Below are positions 46,055 to 54,209 of a stretch of 64,000 nt of DNA, piece after piece. The DNA is from Mesorhizobium jarvisii (lineage in GTDB: Bacteria; Pseudomonadota; Alphaproteobacteria; Rhizobiales; Rhizobiaceae): contig NZ_QZXA01000005.1 of assembly GCF_003601985.1 (NCBI RefSeq), positions 124,001 through 188,000 on the forward strand, read 5' to 3'. The notes below the pieces were generated by a model that saw only the letters and a program-made list of their open reading frames with translations, did not search any database and had not been told where the DNA came from. Numbering within the stretch: position 1 is the stretch's first letter; the number at the start of each line of letters is the position of its first letter. The translations under genes were made by a program, and so were the position numbers.

Positions 46055-46086
46055 GGCTCAGGGCATTCGAAGCTCTAAAAGCCAAG
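46055..46086 (+). repeat. Direct repeat, left copy flanking the RidA pair
   Basis: 32 bases beginning GGCTCAGGGC and ending AAAAGCCAAG match 47297-47328 at 30 positions, same orientation, and similarity continues upstream with one indel (CCGGCCCT). It lies between the RT island and the first RidA-family gene. Confidence 0.75.
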
Positions 46087-46126
46087 CAATTGGCCTTTCG
46101 TCCGCTGCGCGGACCGCCTCTCACCC

Positions 46127-46519
46127 TCACGCGACAGCCACACACTCGATCTCGATATCAAACTCCATCGGCCAGGACGCCACCGGCACAAACGTCCGCG
46201 ATGGCGCGTTTTCGGGGAAATGCCTGGCATAGACCCGGTTGATGGCGTTGTAGAAGCCGGCATTGACGGCGTAGATGCGCACCATCACCACATTGTCCAG
46301 CGAGGTGCCGGCCGCTTCCAGGCAGTGTTTCAGCGCCTTGAGCGACGCCTCGGTCTGTACCTCGATGTCGCCCTTGACCAGCTTGCCGGTCAAAAGATCG
46401 AGCGGTGGCATGCCGGAGACGAAGACCAGCCCGGCAGCCCTGGTCACCAGCGACAATGGCACGCCGAGAGCGCGCACCGCCGCCGACAGCACCGGCACTT
46501 CGACGATTTCCTTGGTCAT
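46127..46519 (-). CDS. RidA/YjgF-family protein, copy 1
   Basis: 130 residues. RidA-type fold: VFVSGMPPLDLLTG in the second strand, VQTEASLKALKHCLEAAGTSLDNVVMVRIYAVN, and FVPVASWPMEFDIEIECVAV at the end. The catalytic Arg of true RidA is near position 105; here the region reads NAPSRTFVPV, so the Arg is present. RidA enzymes release ammonia from enamines/imines. A tandem copy lies upstream, nearly identical over its last 80 residues but only about half identical before that. GGGAGAT precedes the ATG. Confidence 0.85.
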   Translation of the reverse strand: MTKEIVEVPVLSAAVRALGVPLSLVTRAAGLVFVSGMPPLDLLTGKLVKGDIEVQTEASLKALKHCLEAAGTSLDNVVMVRIYAVNAGFYNAINRVYARHFPENAPSRTFVPVASWPMEFDIEIECVAVA

Positions 46520-46697
46520 GACGATCTCCCTGTGGTTGCCGCGAGCTTATCGCGCTCCAGGCTGAACGCCAGCGCCCGGCATTGTCGCCCGGAAGCCGCC
46601 GCTCAATGGAAACCACGCGTCAGCATGAAGCGGCGTTTTTTGCAGACCCAAAATTTCAGGAAACAACCAGCAGGGATGCTGGTTCGCGAAGGAAAAC

Positions 46698-47090
46698 TCA
46701 CGCCACCGCTACACACTCGATCTCGATATCGAACTCCATCGGCCAGGACGCCACCGGCACGAAACTCCGCGCCGGCGGGTTGGTGGAGAAATACCTGGCG
46801 TATACCCGGTTGATGGCATTGTAGAAGCCGGAATTGACGGCGTAGATGCGCACCATCACCACATTGTCGAGCGAGGTGCCGGCCGCTTCCAGGCAATGTT
46901 TCAGCGCCTTCAGCGACGCCTCGGTCTGCACCTCGATGTCGCCGCGCACCATCTCGCCGGTCACCATGTCCACCGGCGGCGTCGCCGAGATGAAGACGAA
47001 GCCATTGGCCTTCACCGCTGTCGAACAAGGCAGGCCGAGTGCGCGCACCTTGTCCGACATGACAGGCACTTCGATGACTTGTTTTTTCAT
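46698..47090 (-). CDS. RidA/YjgF-family protein, copy 2
   Basis: 130 residues, same length as copy 1. VFISATPPVDMVTG and the shared block GDIEVQTEASLKALKHCLEA onward are as in copy 1; NPPARSFVPV keeps the Arg. Residues 50-130 differ from copy 1 at only seven positions, and the DNA is nearly the same there, while residues 1-49 differ at about half the positions. This points to gene conversion of the 3' half after duplication, or to an ancient duplication later partly homogenised. GGGAGC lies upstream of the ATG. Substrates unknown. Confidence 0.85.
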   Translation of the reverse strand: MKKQVIEVPVMSDKVRALGLPCSTAVKANGFVFISATPPVDMVTGEMVRGDIEVQTEASLKALKHCLEAAGTSLDNVVMVRIYAVNSGFYNAINRVYARYFSTNPPARSFVPVASWPMEFDIEIECVAVA

Positions 47091-47155
47091 GGTGATGCTC
47101 CCTGGGTTAGGGGGAGCTTATCGTGGCGGCCAGCGAACGCCAGCGTCGTTCTTCC

Positions 47156-47328
47156 CTTCTCCCCTTGTGGGGTGAGCAGCCGGTTCGCGAAGCGAATTCA
47201 TCGTGCCAGTGGCACGATGAAAGGCCGGCGAACGCCGGGACGCTCCGAAGCAGCGGGGACCCGGCAGGTGGATCAGCCTCCCCCGGCCCTTCGCGTGGCT
47301 CAGGGCGTTCGAAGCTCGAAAAGCCAAG
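47156..47328. repeat. Palindrome cluster and right direct-repeat copy
   Basis: Contains CTCCCC-TTGT-GGGGTGAG near 47160, a perfect 12-bp hairpin TTCATCGTGCCA/TGGCACGATGAA (47197-47208, 47210-47221), a CCGGCG/CGCCGG hairpin near 47225-47237, and at 47297-47328 the second copy of the 32-bp direct repeat. Non-coding, between the DUF4142 gene and RidA copy 2. Confidence 0.65.
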
Positions 47329-47342
47329 GGTCAAGCCGCGCC

Positions 47343-47888
47343 CTAATGCACCGCCGCCAAATCCTTCAAATGCATCTCGTGCATCTTCAGCGTTTCCAGC
47401 GTCTTCTTGGCGAATTCCTTCAGCGCCGGGTCGTCGCCGGATTGCGCATAGGTGGAAACCATCGCCACGGCCTGCTTGTGTGCCTGCGTCTGCAAGGTGA
47501 TGTATTTGGCCTGGAAGGCGTCGCCGTCGAGCGCCTTGAGCTGGTCGAGCATCGCCTGGTCGTTCGGCTCCAACGGCGGGCCTTGCGGGGTGACGGACGC
47601 CGTGGTCTGGCTCTTATCAAGCGCCGCCTTGAAATCTTCGCCGGCCTTGGTGTGATCCTTGACCATCAGTGCGGCGAAATCCTTCACATCGGCCGCGACG
47701 GCTTTTTTCTCGGCCAGCTTGCCGCTTTCGATCTCGAAGCGGTTGGCGCTGGCCAGGGTCCTGGTGAAGGTTTCGGTGTCGACCTTGTTCTCAGAAACGG
47801 GCGGCACGTCGCTGGACGGCTGTTGGGAAAAGGCTGAAGGCGTTCCGGCGAGAAGGGCCAGCATGGCGGTGGCGAGATGCGGTTTCAT
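47343..47888 (-). CDS. DUF4142 periplasmic protein
   Basis: 181 residues from the ATG at 47886-47888. Signal peptide: HLATAMLALLAGTPSAFSQQ. The DUF4142 domain (ferritin-like helical bundle) covers most of the rest: FTRTLASANRFEIESGKLAEKKAVAADVKDFAALMVKDHTKAGEDFKAAL, then QAKYITLQTQAHKQAVAMVSTYAQSGDDPALKEFAKKTLETLKMHEMHLKDL. Often stress-induced in Alphaproteobacteria; the molecular role is unknown. Stands alone. Confidence 0.88.
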   Translation of the reverse strand: MKPHLATAMLALLAGTPSAFSQQPSSDVPPVSENKVDTETFTRTLASANRFEIESGKLAEKKAVAADVKDFAALMVKDHTKAGEDFKAALDKSQTTASVTPQGPPLEPNDQAMLDQLKALDGDAFQAKYITLQTQAHKQAVAMVSTYAQSGDDPALKEFAKKTLETLKMHEMHLKDLAAVH

Positions 47889-48012
47889 CGAAGCGCTCCG
47901 TGAGAGATGTCCTCGAAGGCCCAACGCGGCAGAGGCGGTGAGGTTGCCGACGCGCCGCTTCTCCAGTCCGAAGGATGAAAAGCGGCCTCACGATTGCAGC
48001 CTGACCCCTGCT

Positions 48013-49014
48013 CTACGGGCGACGAGGCCCCAGCAGGAAGGCCGTCATCGTTGCGCTCACGCACGCCACCGCCAACAACGCAACGACGCCCGAAGCTCCG
48101 GTCCTGCGGCGAATTGAAACAAGGTTTTCTGAAGCGGGAGCATTGTGAACCAGTCCGTACAAGTCGGACCTGCTGCCATGCCGAACGGAATAGGCGCGGG
48201 TCAACTCCGCACCGAGTAGAAAGATTTCTGATGAATAGTAGACCCAGAGCAGTATGACGAGCAGCCCCCCGGCCGCGCCATATGAGGAAGCGATTGCACT
48301 TGTGCCGATATACCAACCGATAAGCGACTTCCCCAACGTGAACAGAGCGGCGGTGACGACAGCGCCGATCCAGACATCCCGCCATTCCAAGGCACGGTCC
48401 GGCAGGACTTTGTAGATCGCGGCAAACATCACGGTGATCAGGGAAAAGGATATCAGGGTGTTGATCGCGCTCAGAACAAATTCGCCGAACGGCAATTGAG
48501 CGCTGATCAAATTGCCCAAAGCCGAGATCGCCGCGCTCGCCACCAAAGAGACCAGCAACATAAAGCCGAGGGCGGCGACCAGGCCAAGACTTGCCGCACG
48601 GGCGCGCAAGAGCCGCGACAGCGAACTCCCTTTCGCTTCAACCTTCCATATTGCATTCAGGGCCTGCTGCATCTCGCCGAACACCGCGGAGGCGGTGACG
48701 AGCAAAGTGGCCGTGCCGATGATGGCCGCCAAGGCCCCCGATGATTTGCTGGATGCCCCTTCGAGCGCGGTTTGAAGGACCGCCGCGCTGTCTGAACCCA
48801 TCAGCCCCGAGATCTGAGCAGACAAAGCCAACTGCGCTGCGTCATGCCCAAACGCAATGCCTGCTATCGCGACGACAATTATCAGAACCGGGGCCAGCGA
48901 CGTGGCGGCATAAAAGGCCATCGCCGCGCCGTGGCTAAGGGCATTGTCGTTGACAAAGCCAACCAGGCTTTCTCGCACCAAGTCCCACAGGCTGCTGACT
49001 GTTGTCGGTCGCAT
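48013..49014 (-). CDS. YihY/BrkB-family inner-membrane protein
   Basis: 333 residues from the ATG at 49012-49014. Six or seven hydrophobic helices. ALSHGAAMAFYAATSLAPVLIIVVAIAG, the QQALNAIWKVE segment, and IGWYIGTSAIASSYGAAGGLLVILLWVYYSSEIFLLGAELTRAY are the family landmarks. The family was once annotated as RNase BN, which is incorrect. It is a membrane protein of uncertain function. A C-terminal single helix after residue 305 is extra. Confidence 0.88.
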   Translation of the reverse strand: MRPTTVSSLWDLVRESLVGFVNDNALSHGAAMAFYAATSLAPVLIIVVAIAGIAFGHDAAQLALSAQISGLMGSDSAAVLQTALEGASSKSSGALAAIIGTATLLVTASAVFGEMQQALNAIWKVEAKGSSLSRLLRARAASLGLVAALGFMLLVSLVASAAISALGNLISAQLPFGEFVLSAINTLISFSLITVMFAAIYKVLPDRALEWRDVWIGAVVTAALFTLGKSLIGWYIGTSAIASSYGAAGGLLVILLWVYYSSEIFLLGAELTRAYSVRHGSRSDLYGLVHNAPASENLVSIRRRTGASGVVALLAVACVSATMTAFLLGPRRP

Positions 49015-49188
49015 TTCGAATCCGTGAAGGGGGTCGAAACCGTCTCCTATCAATGCGGCGGGCCTTCCGATGTTCCGGCCGAAGCAGGCACCAGCCCCGC
49101 CTGGCGCGTCGAGCAGGTGGGATAGCGACCACTTGCCGAAAGCCATTCCAAGCTGAAGCGCGGCGACTGAAGCCGAAACGTCCTGATG

Positions 49189-49932
49189 TCAGTGACAGCA
49201 CGCCTCGCCATACTGCAGCTGCTCATTCCAATCCGGCCGGCCCTCCGGCGTGAAATCCATCAGGTTCCACAGGATCTCGCAGGTGCCGATGGCGCGCGGG
49301 TCCTGGCCGGGCTCCGGCGGCGCGAAGCCGAGCTCGGACGACCAGAAATGGCGGATAGCGTCGCCGTCACGGTGAAACACCGACAGCAGCGGGATCTGCG
49401 CGCCGCCGGCATCCTCGGCATTGTAGTCGCGCTTGAAGCTGTTGGCGGCCGACGACACCAGCCGCATGTTCTTCCAGCCACGATCGCGGCTGAGCGTAAC
49501 GAGATTTTCCAGCGCGGTTTTCGCCACAACCGCAAAATTGAAGCCGGCGGCTTCGAGATGGCCGACGGCCCCGTCCCACTGGTCGAGCAGCGCCGTGCAG
49601 GACGGGCATGGCTGGTCCGGCCGGGCGAGCTTGGCCGTGCCGCCGCTCGCCGCCACGTCGCGCGTTTCCTGGGGATGGCGCGGAAACATCATCTGGTAGA
49701 GGATGAGTGAATCCTTGCCCGGCGCGAACAGTTCCGACAGTTTTGTCTTCGCCGGCCTGCCGTCGGCACCGAGCGCATCGAAGACATAGTCCTGGCGGAT
49801 CAGCCCGCCCGGCGGCAGCGCGCGCCGCGCCTCGGCCACGGCTTCCATGGCGCGGCGCAGCTCGATTTCCTTCTTCAGAAGCTTTTCGCGGGCGGTGCGA
49901 TATTTCGCGGATTCGTTGGGAAAGGTGATCAT
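49189..49932 (-). CDS. DUF899 thioredoxin-fold protein
   Basis: 247 residues. DUF899 pattern: FPNESAKYRTAREKLLKKEIELRRAMEAVAEARRALPPGG, LSELFAPGKDSLILYQMMF, CPSCTALLDQWDG with a CxxC pair in thioredoxin-like position, FNFAVVAKTALENL, LVSSAANSFKRDYNAE and a DFTPEGRPDW tail. Function unknown; the CPSC pair suggests a redox or metal-binding role. Stands alone. Confidence 0.86.
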   Translation of the reverse strand: MITFPNESAKYRTAREKLLKKEIELRRAMEAVAEARRALPPGGLIRQDYVFDALGADGRPAKTKLSELFAPGKDSLILYQMMFPRHPQETRDVAASGGTAKLARPDQPCPSCTALLDQWDGAVGHLEAAGFNFAVVAKTALENLVTLSRDRGWKNMRLVSSAANSFKRDYNAEDAGGAQIPLLSVFHRDGDAIRHFWSSELGFAPPEPGQDPRAIGTCEILWNLMDFTPEGRPDWNEQLQYGEACCH

Positions 49933-50108
49933 GATCGGCTCCCTTAAGTCGGCGCCGGCGTCCCGGCGCTGTTGTTCTGCGACCCAAGGACGTTTGGCGA
50001 CGACCGGTTCCCGACATTTCTTCGGATGGCGCGGCGATTCATTGCAAGGGAACCTCCCAGGCTTCCCGGCATTCTCACGGCAAGGTAAAGCGAGCCGTGG
50101 GGGACAAA

Positions 50109-50447
50109 ATGCACGAAGCCGACGAGATTGACCTGCGCTGCCCGCAAGTGGTGGCCGACAATGCGGCCAAGGGCTTGCGGCTGCGCGGAGAGTTCGGCCG
50201 TGGCGGCACCGAGATCGGCGTGGCGCGGGTGACCGAAATGAAGAACCGCGAGAAGCTCGCCCCCTCCATCATCCGCCGCATGGTCAGCTACTTTGCCCGC
50301 CACGAGGTCGACAAGCGCGGCAAGAATTACGGCAATGAGGACAACCCGTCGGCCGGCTATATCGCCTGGCTGCTGTGGGGTGGCGATGAGGGCCGCGCCT
50401 GGGCGCTGGAGATCAAGCAGAAGATCGGCAACGCGCCGGATATTTAG
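50109..50447 (+). CDS. Small protein of unknown function (phage-associated type)
   Basis: 112 residues from the ATG at 50109, which follows GGGGGA; a GTG four codons earlier is weaker. LRGEFGRGGTEIGVARVTEMKNREKLAPSIIRRMVSYFARHEVDKRGKNYGNEDNPSAGYIAWLLWGGDEGRAWA resembles segments found in some phage-derived proteins, but I do not recognise a named family. No hydrophobic segment. An 8-bp inverted repeat AAGGCAGG/CCTGCCTT (50465-50472, 50494-50501) follows the stop. Confidence 0.6.
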   Translation: MHEADEIDLRCPQVVADNAAKGLRLRGEFGRGGTEIGVARVTEMKNREKLAPSIIRRMVSYFARHEVDKRGKNYGNEDNPSAGYIAWLLWGGDEGRAWALEIKQKIGNAPDI

Positions 50448-50697
50448 GGAGAAGATCGCGCATGAAGGCAGGCCCCGAAACCCCAGCGCGGGACCTGCCT
50501 TGGAGGCGCCGACACATGCCGGTGCGGCTTCCTCCTGTGCCCAGCTGATCGACGATCCAGATCAGCCGTTTGGCGTCATGACGCTTCGTTAGCATGGACC
50601 GACGGCCGCTTATGTGAAGCTGTTCACATTGCGCCGGGTTTTCCGCTCGGCGGCGGGAAAATCGGCCGGCACCAACCGGCAGGAAGCGATCGGCCCT

Positions 50698-51186
50698 TTA
50701 GCCTTCCCAGGCTACCGGCATCATCCCCAGCCGCTCGTAGAGCCGCACGGCGGCGGCATTCTCGACCGTGTTGGTCTTGAGGTCGACATGGGCCGCAGCA
50801 CGGTCGCGAAAAGTGGCGAAGGCTTGCCACATCAGCGCCTCGCCGATGCCCTTGCCGCGTGCCTCGGGGTGAACGGCGAGATCCTTGATGAAAGCAGACG
50901 TCCAGCACAGCGCCGCTGCCGCCAGCCGGCCCTTGCCGTCGATGACGAGGAAGCACAGCGCCGGGTCGAATTCGGGATCATCCGATATGCGTGGCCACCA
51001 TTCGTCGAACGGGCCGTCGGCGCCGTCGTCGAACACCTCGCTCAGCAGCGCATGAAGGGGTCGTGCGTCGCCTGGCTCGAAGCAGCGCATGGCAAAACCT
51101 TCCGGCCAGTGCGGTGCAACGAGCGTCTCGTCGAGGATCTTGCGCAGCCGGATGTCGTTGAGGGCCGGCGGGCGCGGTTCAGGCAT
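50698..51186 (-). CDS. GNAT-family N-acetyltransferase
   Basis: 162 residues. AFIKDLAVHPEARGKGIGEALMWQAF is motif A, with the R-x-K-G-I-G acetyl-CoA loop, and VDLKTNTVENAAAVRLYERLGMMPV the motif B end, typical of GNAT. Substrate unknown. It ends the minus-strand pair that begins with the lytic transglycosylase gene; only five bases separate them, in the order transglycosylase downstream, so they may share a transcript. Confidence 0.84.
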   Translation of the reverse strand: MPEPRPPALNDIRLRKILDETLVAPHWPEGFAMRCFEPGDARPLHALLSEVFDDGADGPFDEWWPRISDDPEFDPALCFLVIDGKGRLAAAALCWTSAFIKDLAVHPEARGKGIGEALMWQAFATFRDRAAAHVDLKTNTVENAAAVRLYERLGMMPVAWEG

Positions 51187-51191
51187 CGCGC

Positions 51192-52130
51192 TCAGGCGTC
51201 GGGCTGCGGACGTCGCTTGCGGTCGACACCGAGGCCGGTCGCCTCGAGCAGGCCCTTGCGCTTGGCGTCGAAATAATAGCCGGTCTGGTAGAGCCAGTCG
51301 GCCTTCTTGGCGTTGCCGCCGGCCACCAGCCAGGCGCCGCGCAGATATTTGACCGCGTATTTCAGATTGGTCTCGGCGTCGAACAGGCCCTTGGCCGGCC
51401 CGTCATAGCCCATGCCGCGCGCCGTCGCGTGCTTGATCTGCATCAGCCCCCAATGGCCATTGTTGTAAGCCTTGGGATTGAAGGTGCTCTCGCGGTTGAC
51501 GACATGGCGCACCAGATCCACCGGCACCTGGTAGAGCGCGGCGTATTTGACGATCAGACGGTCGACATCGCCACGCATGCCCGTGTGCTCTTCCTGCGCC
51601 GGACCAACCGGCGCGGAGGGGAACTGCACCAGGGAAGCCGGGTTCTGCGGCACCACATAGCCGACCTGTTGCACCCCGGGCAGTTTCTGGCCGCCGCCGG
51701 CGACCGCCGGCACAATGAGCCCGGCGGTGGTGTAGGTCTCAGCCGTTTGAGCCGCCTTGACGGGCTTACCCGCCCTGGCCGGCGGCGGCGCCTGCCAGGC
51801 GTTGGCGGTCATGACAGCGGGCACGGCGGGTGCGGCCGGCGTGGAGCCGGCAAAGGCGGCGGTCGCCATGGCCGGCTGGGCGGCGGGATCAAGCGCCGGC
51901 GCGGTCGCCGGCGTCAATTCGGCGGTCTGGACGGGCGGAATACCCGAGGATTGCGGCAGCACCGAAACCGTCTCAGGCAGCGGTATGGTGAAGCCGGCAT
52001 CGCTGCCGGCAACGGTCGCGGTTTCGGTCAGGGACGGCGCAGGCTTCATCTGCGAGGTCGAGGTGCAGCCGCTGATGCCGGCTGCTGCCACGATCACGCC
52101 GATCGCGATAAGGGTTTGTTTTGCTGGCAA
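51192..52130 (-). CDS. Lytic transglycosylase lipoprotein
   Basis: 312 residues starting at TTG 52128-52130, chosen because it gives a lipoprotein signal (LIAIGVIVAAAGISGC, lipobox ISGC). About 150 residues of Ala/Pro-rich spacer follow, then an SLT domain: VPVDLVRHVVNRESTFNPKAYNNG with the catalytic Glu, HWGLMQIKHATARGMGY, NLKYAVKYLRGAW. It cleaves peptidoglycan glycan strands from the outer membrane side. The YNNGHWGLMQIKH form is slightly different from the usual xGLMQ context but complete. Confidence 0.83.
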   Translation of the reverse strand: MPAKQTLIAIGVIVAAAGISGCTSTSQMKPAPSLTETATVAGSDAGFTIPLPETVSVLPQSSGIPPVQTAELTPATAPALDPAAQPAMATAAFAGSTPAAPAVPAVMTANAWQAPPPARAGKPVKAAQTAETYTTAGLIVPAVAGGGQKLPGVQQVGYVVPQNPASLVQFPSAPVGPAQEEHTGMRGDVDRLIVKYAALYQVPVDLVRHVVNRESTFNPKAYNNGHWGLMQIKHATARGMGYDGPAKGLFDAETNLKYAVKYLRGAWLVAGGNAKKADWLYQTGYYFDAKRKGLLEATGLGVDRKRRPQPDA

Positions 52131-52311
52131 GCCGCGCTCGGGTCCGGTTCGTCGGGGTGTTAAGAAATCCCTTACACCAGCGATTCCAGGGTAGCAATCG
52201 GGGCCATCTGGTGGTTTTCGGGTGGCGAGACGCGGGCGGTGATGCCATATTGTTCCTGATATGTACCGGCAGGAATCCCGGATTTCGCCACTTTGCGGAA
52301 AGGAGCGCATC

Positions 52312-52881
52312 ATGGAAACGACACCGTCGATCACAGCTGGCCACGCAGTGTTAGAAACAGTGATCGGTTTCATGGGCATCGCCTGGAGCGAAAAGGGCCT
52401 GATCCGGCTCTGCCTGCCCGAACGCAGCCGTGAATCAGTGGAGCGGCGGCTGATGCGCCATAGCGGTGTTTCCGCCTCCACGGCGCAGCCGCCATGGGTG
52501 GTCGAGCTGATCGCCTCGATCAAGGCATACGCCGCCGGCGAGGACGTCGATTTCTCCGACGTTCCGGTCGATCTCGACGGCGTCGACGATTTCCGCCTGG
52601 CCATTTACGACGCGGCACGCAAACTCAGCTATGGCGAGACCACCACCTATGGCGAACTCGCCAAGCGCGCCGGCCATGCCGGCCTGCCACGCGAAACCGG
52701 CGCCGCCCTCGGCGCCAACCCCGTGCCGCTGGTCATCCCCTGCCACCGCATCCTGGCGGCCGGCGGCAAGATCGGCGGCTTCTCGGCGCCAGGCGGCTCC
52801 GTCACCAAGGAGAAGATGCTGGCCATGGAAGGCGTGCGCGTCGGCCCGCCGCCACCGGCGCAGGTATCCTTCGGCTTCTGA
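52312..52881 (+). CDS. ogt: Methylated-DNA--[protein]-cysteine S-methyltransferase
   Basis: 189 residues from the ATG at 52312 with AAAGGAG upstream. The alkyl-acceptor site is in VPLVIPCHRILAAGGKIGGFS, with the nucleophile Cys in PCHR. The DNA-binding HTH reads SYGETTTYGELAKRAGH, and the Asn hinge GALGANP is present. No Ada N-terminal domain, so this is an Ogt/MGMT-type repair protein that removes O6-alkylguanine. Divergent from the transglycosylase gene. Confidence 0.92.
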   Translation: METTPSITAGHAVLETVIGFMGIAWSEKGLIRLCLPERSRESVERRLMRHSGVSASTAQPPWVVELIASIKAYAAGEDVDFSDVPVDLDGVDDFRLAIYDAARKLSYGETTTYGELAKRAGHAGLPRETGAALGANPVPLVIPCHRILAAGGKIGGFSAPGGSVTKEKMLAMEGVRVGPPPPAQVSFGF

Positions 52882-52918
52882 GCCGCCGGCGCGGACGCTG
52901 CCCCTACTTGGCGTCGCC

Positions 52919-53248
52919 CTAATTGTTGTGGAAAAATCGCCGGCGGAAATGCCGGTCATTGTCCGGCCGCTTGCAGTTGTAGACCGGGCAGGAACTGGTG
53001 TCGGCGCTCGGCACATAGGCGCGCGTCCGCACCTCGCCCATGGTGCAGAATTGCTGGCTCTGCACATAGCGGTCGTAGAGCGGCAGCCCGGGCACGCGTT
53101 TCGACTGGTAGCGCAGGATGACCGCGCCTTGCCTGGCGATCGTCGACTGCACCTTGCCGCAGCTCATATGCGTCGGGTCATAGCGCGAGATCGCCTGCGC
53201 CTCGGCGGCCACCAGCGTCAGACAGGCGGCAAGCACTATGGTTTTCAT
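52919..53248 (-). CDS. Small secreted protein of unknown function
   Basis: 109 residues from the ATG at 53246-53248 preceded by GGGGAGG. Signal peptide: IVLAACLTLVAAEAQA. The mature part has four Cys (HMSCGK, QQFCTMG, SSCPVYNC) that could form two disulfides, and a basic end (DNDRHFRRRFF). Similar short secreted proteins occur throughout rhizobia without known function. Confidence 0.7.
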   Translation of the reverse strand: MKTIVLAACLTLVAAEAQAISRYDPTHMSCGKVQSTIARQGAVILRYQSKRVPGLPLYDRYVQSQQFCTMGEVRTRAYVPSADTSSCPVYNCKRPDNDRHFRRRFFHNN

Positions 53249-53358
53249 GGTTTCCTCCCCTGATCCGCCGCCCACGGACAGCGCGATCTGCCGCGACGGT
53301 TCCACCAGATTGGGGCGGCCGTTGGGCAGGCCTTCAATCACAGCTTTCTCACGCAGTC

Positions 53359-53387
53359 TTGTTTTTGGAACGAAAGCAGCCTATATC
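53359..53387 (+). promoter_or_regulatory. Promoter of the cold-shock gene with long 5' leader
   Basis: TTGTTT at 53359-53364 and TATATC at 53382-53387, 17 bases apart. Predicted start of RNA near 53394 leaves a leader of about 130 bases before the ATG, the length typical for temperature-sensitive csp leaders. Confidence 0.65.
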
Positions 53388-53522
53388 AGCCCCATTGATA
53401 TTTCGGCCGATCGATCCGGGCCTCGCGATCTTCGCGTTTGCTGACGTCTATCTCCAAAATCTCGATGCACACCGGCTGGACTTCGGTCCGGTCAAACCAA
53501 AGCAAATGCAAGGACTATTTTT

Positions 53523-53735
53523 ATGGCAACTGGAACGGTCAAGTGGTTCAACGCCACCAAGGGCTTCGGCTTCATCCAGCCTGACGCGGGCGGCGCGGAC
53601 GTTTTCGTCCACATCTCCGCTGTCGAGCGCGCTGGACTGTCGACCCTGGTCGAAGGCCAGAAGATCAACTTCGAGATCGAGCAGGACCGCCGCACTGGCA
53701 AGTCGTCCGCTGGATCTCTGAGCAAGGCAGCCTGA
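53523..53735 (+). CDS. Cold-shock domain protein
   Basis: 70 residues, one cold-shock domain. [18 protein letters not shown] holds RNP1 (KGFGFI) and [12 protein letters not shown] holds RNP2. It binds single-stranded RNA and DNA and helps translation at low temperature or during stress. AAGGA sits upstream of the ATG. A long leader and a strong terminator frame it. CspA-like, one of several paralogues expected in this group. Confidence 0.95.
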   Translation: MATGTVKWFNATKGFGFIQPDAGGADVFVHISAVERAGLSTLVEGQKINFEIEQDRRTGKSSAGSLSKAA

Positions 53736-53904
53736 TTTTGCGAATGGCGCGCGCCGGGCGAGAGCTCGGGGCGCGCGGCAAGTCACGGATGTACTGACGG
53801 TCGCGCGAGAAGCGGGCCCGGAGCGGAAAGACCCGACAAGCTGGAACAGCAGATAGCTGCCAGCCCGGACCGGACGCTCCCAATCAGGCTACCAAGCATG
53901 GGAA

Positions 53905-53927
53905 GGCGGGATTTATCCCGCCTTTTT
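53905..53927 (+). terminator. Rho-independent terminator of the cold-shock gene
   Basis: Perfect 7-bp stem GGCGGGA/TCCCGCC (53905-53911, 53916-53922) with a TTTA loop and five T. It lies 170 bases after the csp stop, so the transcript has a long 3' part. Confidence 0.85.
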
Positions 53928-53964
53928 GTTTGTCTGGGTTCAGCCATTTAACTTTGCAACCCCG

Positions 53965-54057
53965 ATGATCGAGGCCGATGCAAAGGCAGGTCGACTGGAC
54001 GAGTTTGCCAAAAAGGCGTTGGCCGAAGTTCGAGCCGGAAACTTTCGACGTCTTTAG
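53965..54057 (+). pseudogene. Relic of an antitoxin-like C-terminus
   Basis: A 30-codon frame reading IEADAKAGRLDEFAKKALA then EVRAGNFRRL and a stop. The pattern A-G-x-L-D-x-x-A-x-x-A-L-A-E-x-R-A-G resembles the C-terminal tail of small antitoxin-type or prevent-host-death-like proteins. Upstream codons stay open back to the csp terminator but show no start or homology, and no toxin gene follows. Most likely the 3' remnant of a lost toxin-antitoxin pair. Confidence 0.35.
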
Positions 54058-54209
54058 CCGCAGCGCCGAGGCCTTTTCAAGAATTCGCTCTGGCGAGTCA
54101 GATAGCGTGGTTTTCGAAAACGGGGGCGGAGCGTACGTTTAAGACGTGAGCACCGGAAGCGCAGAAAACCGCGCTAGGTGGCCGCCGGAGTAGAATAATT
54201 GAGAAGGTC

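Larger units (their letters stand above)
43405..46126. mobile_element. AT-rich accessory island carrying reverse transcriptase and HsdR-N genes
   Basis: Between carB and the first RidA-family gene the composition falls sharply, with the RT gene estimated near 40-45% GC against about 64% around it and the HsdR-N gene somewhat higher. Codons ending in A or T dominate. No integrase, transposase, tRNA or clear target duplication was seen, so the mechanism of entry is unknown. In related genomes carB is usually followed by other backbone genes, which makes this an insertion site by inference. Confidence 0.65.
53736..54209. other. Intergenic region after the cold-shock gene
   Basis: 474 bases. It holds the cold-shock 3' leader and terminator (53905-53927) and a short relic frame at 53965-54057. 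After 54060 no supported feature is seen; the composition is lower in GC than the flanks and reads like decayed coding sequence. Confidence 0.4.
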
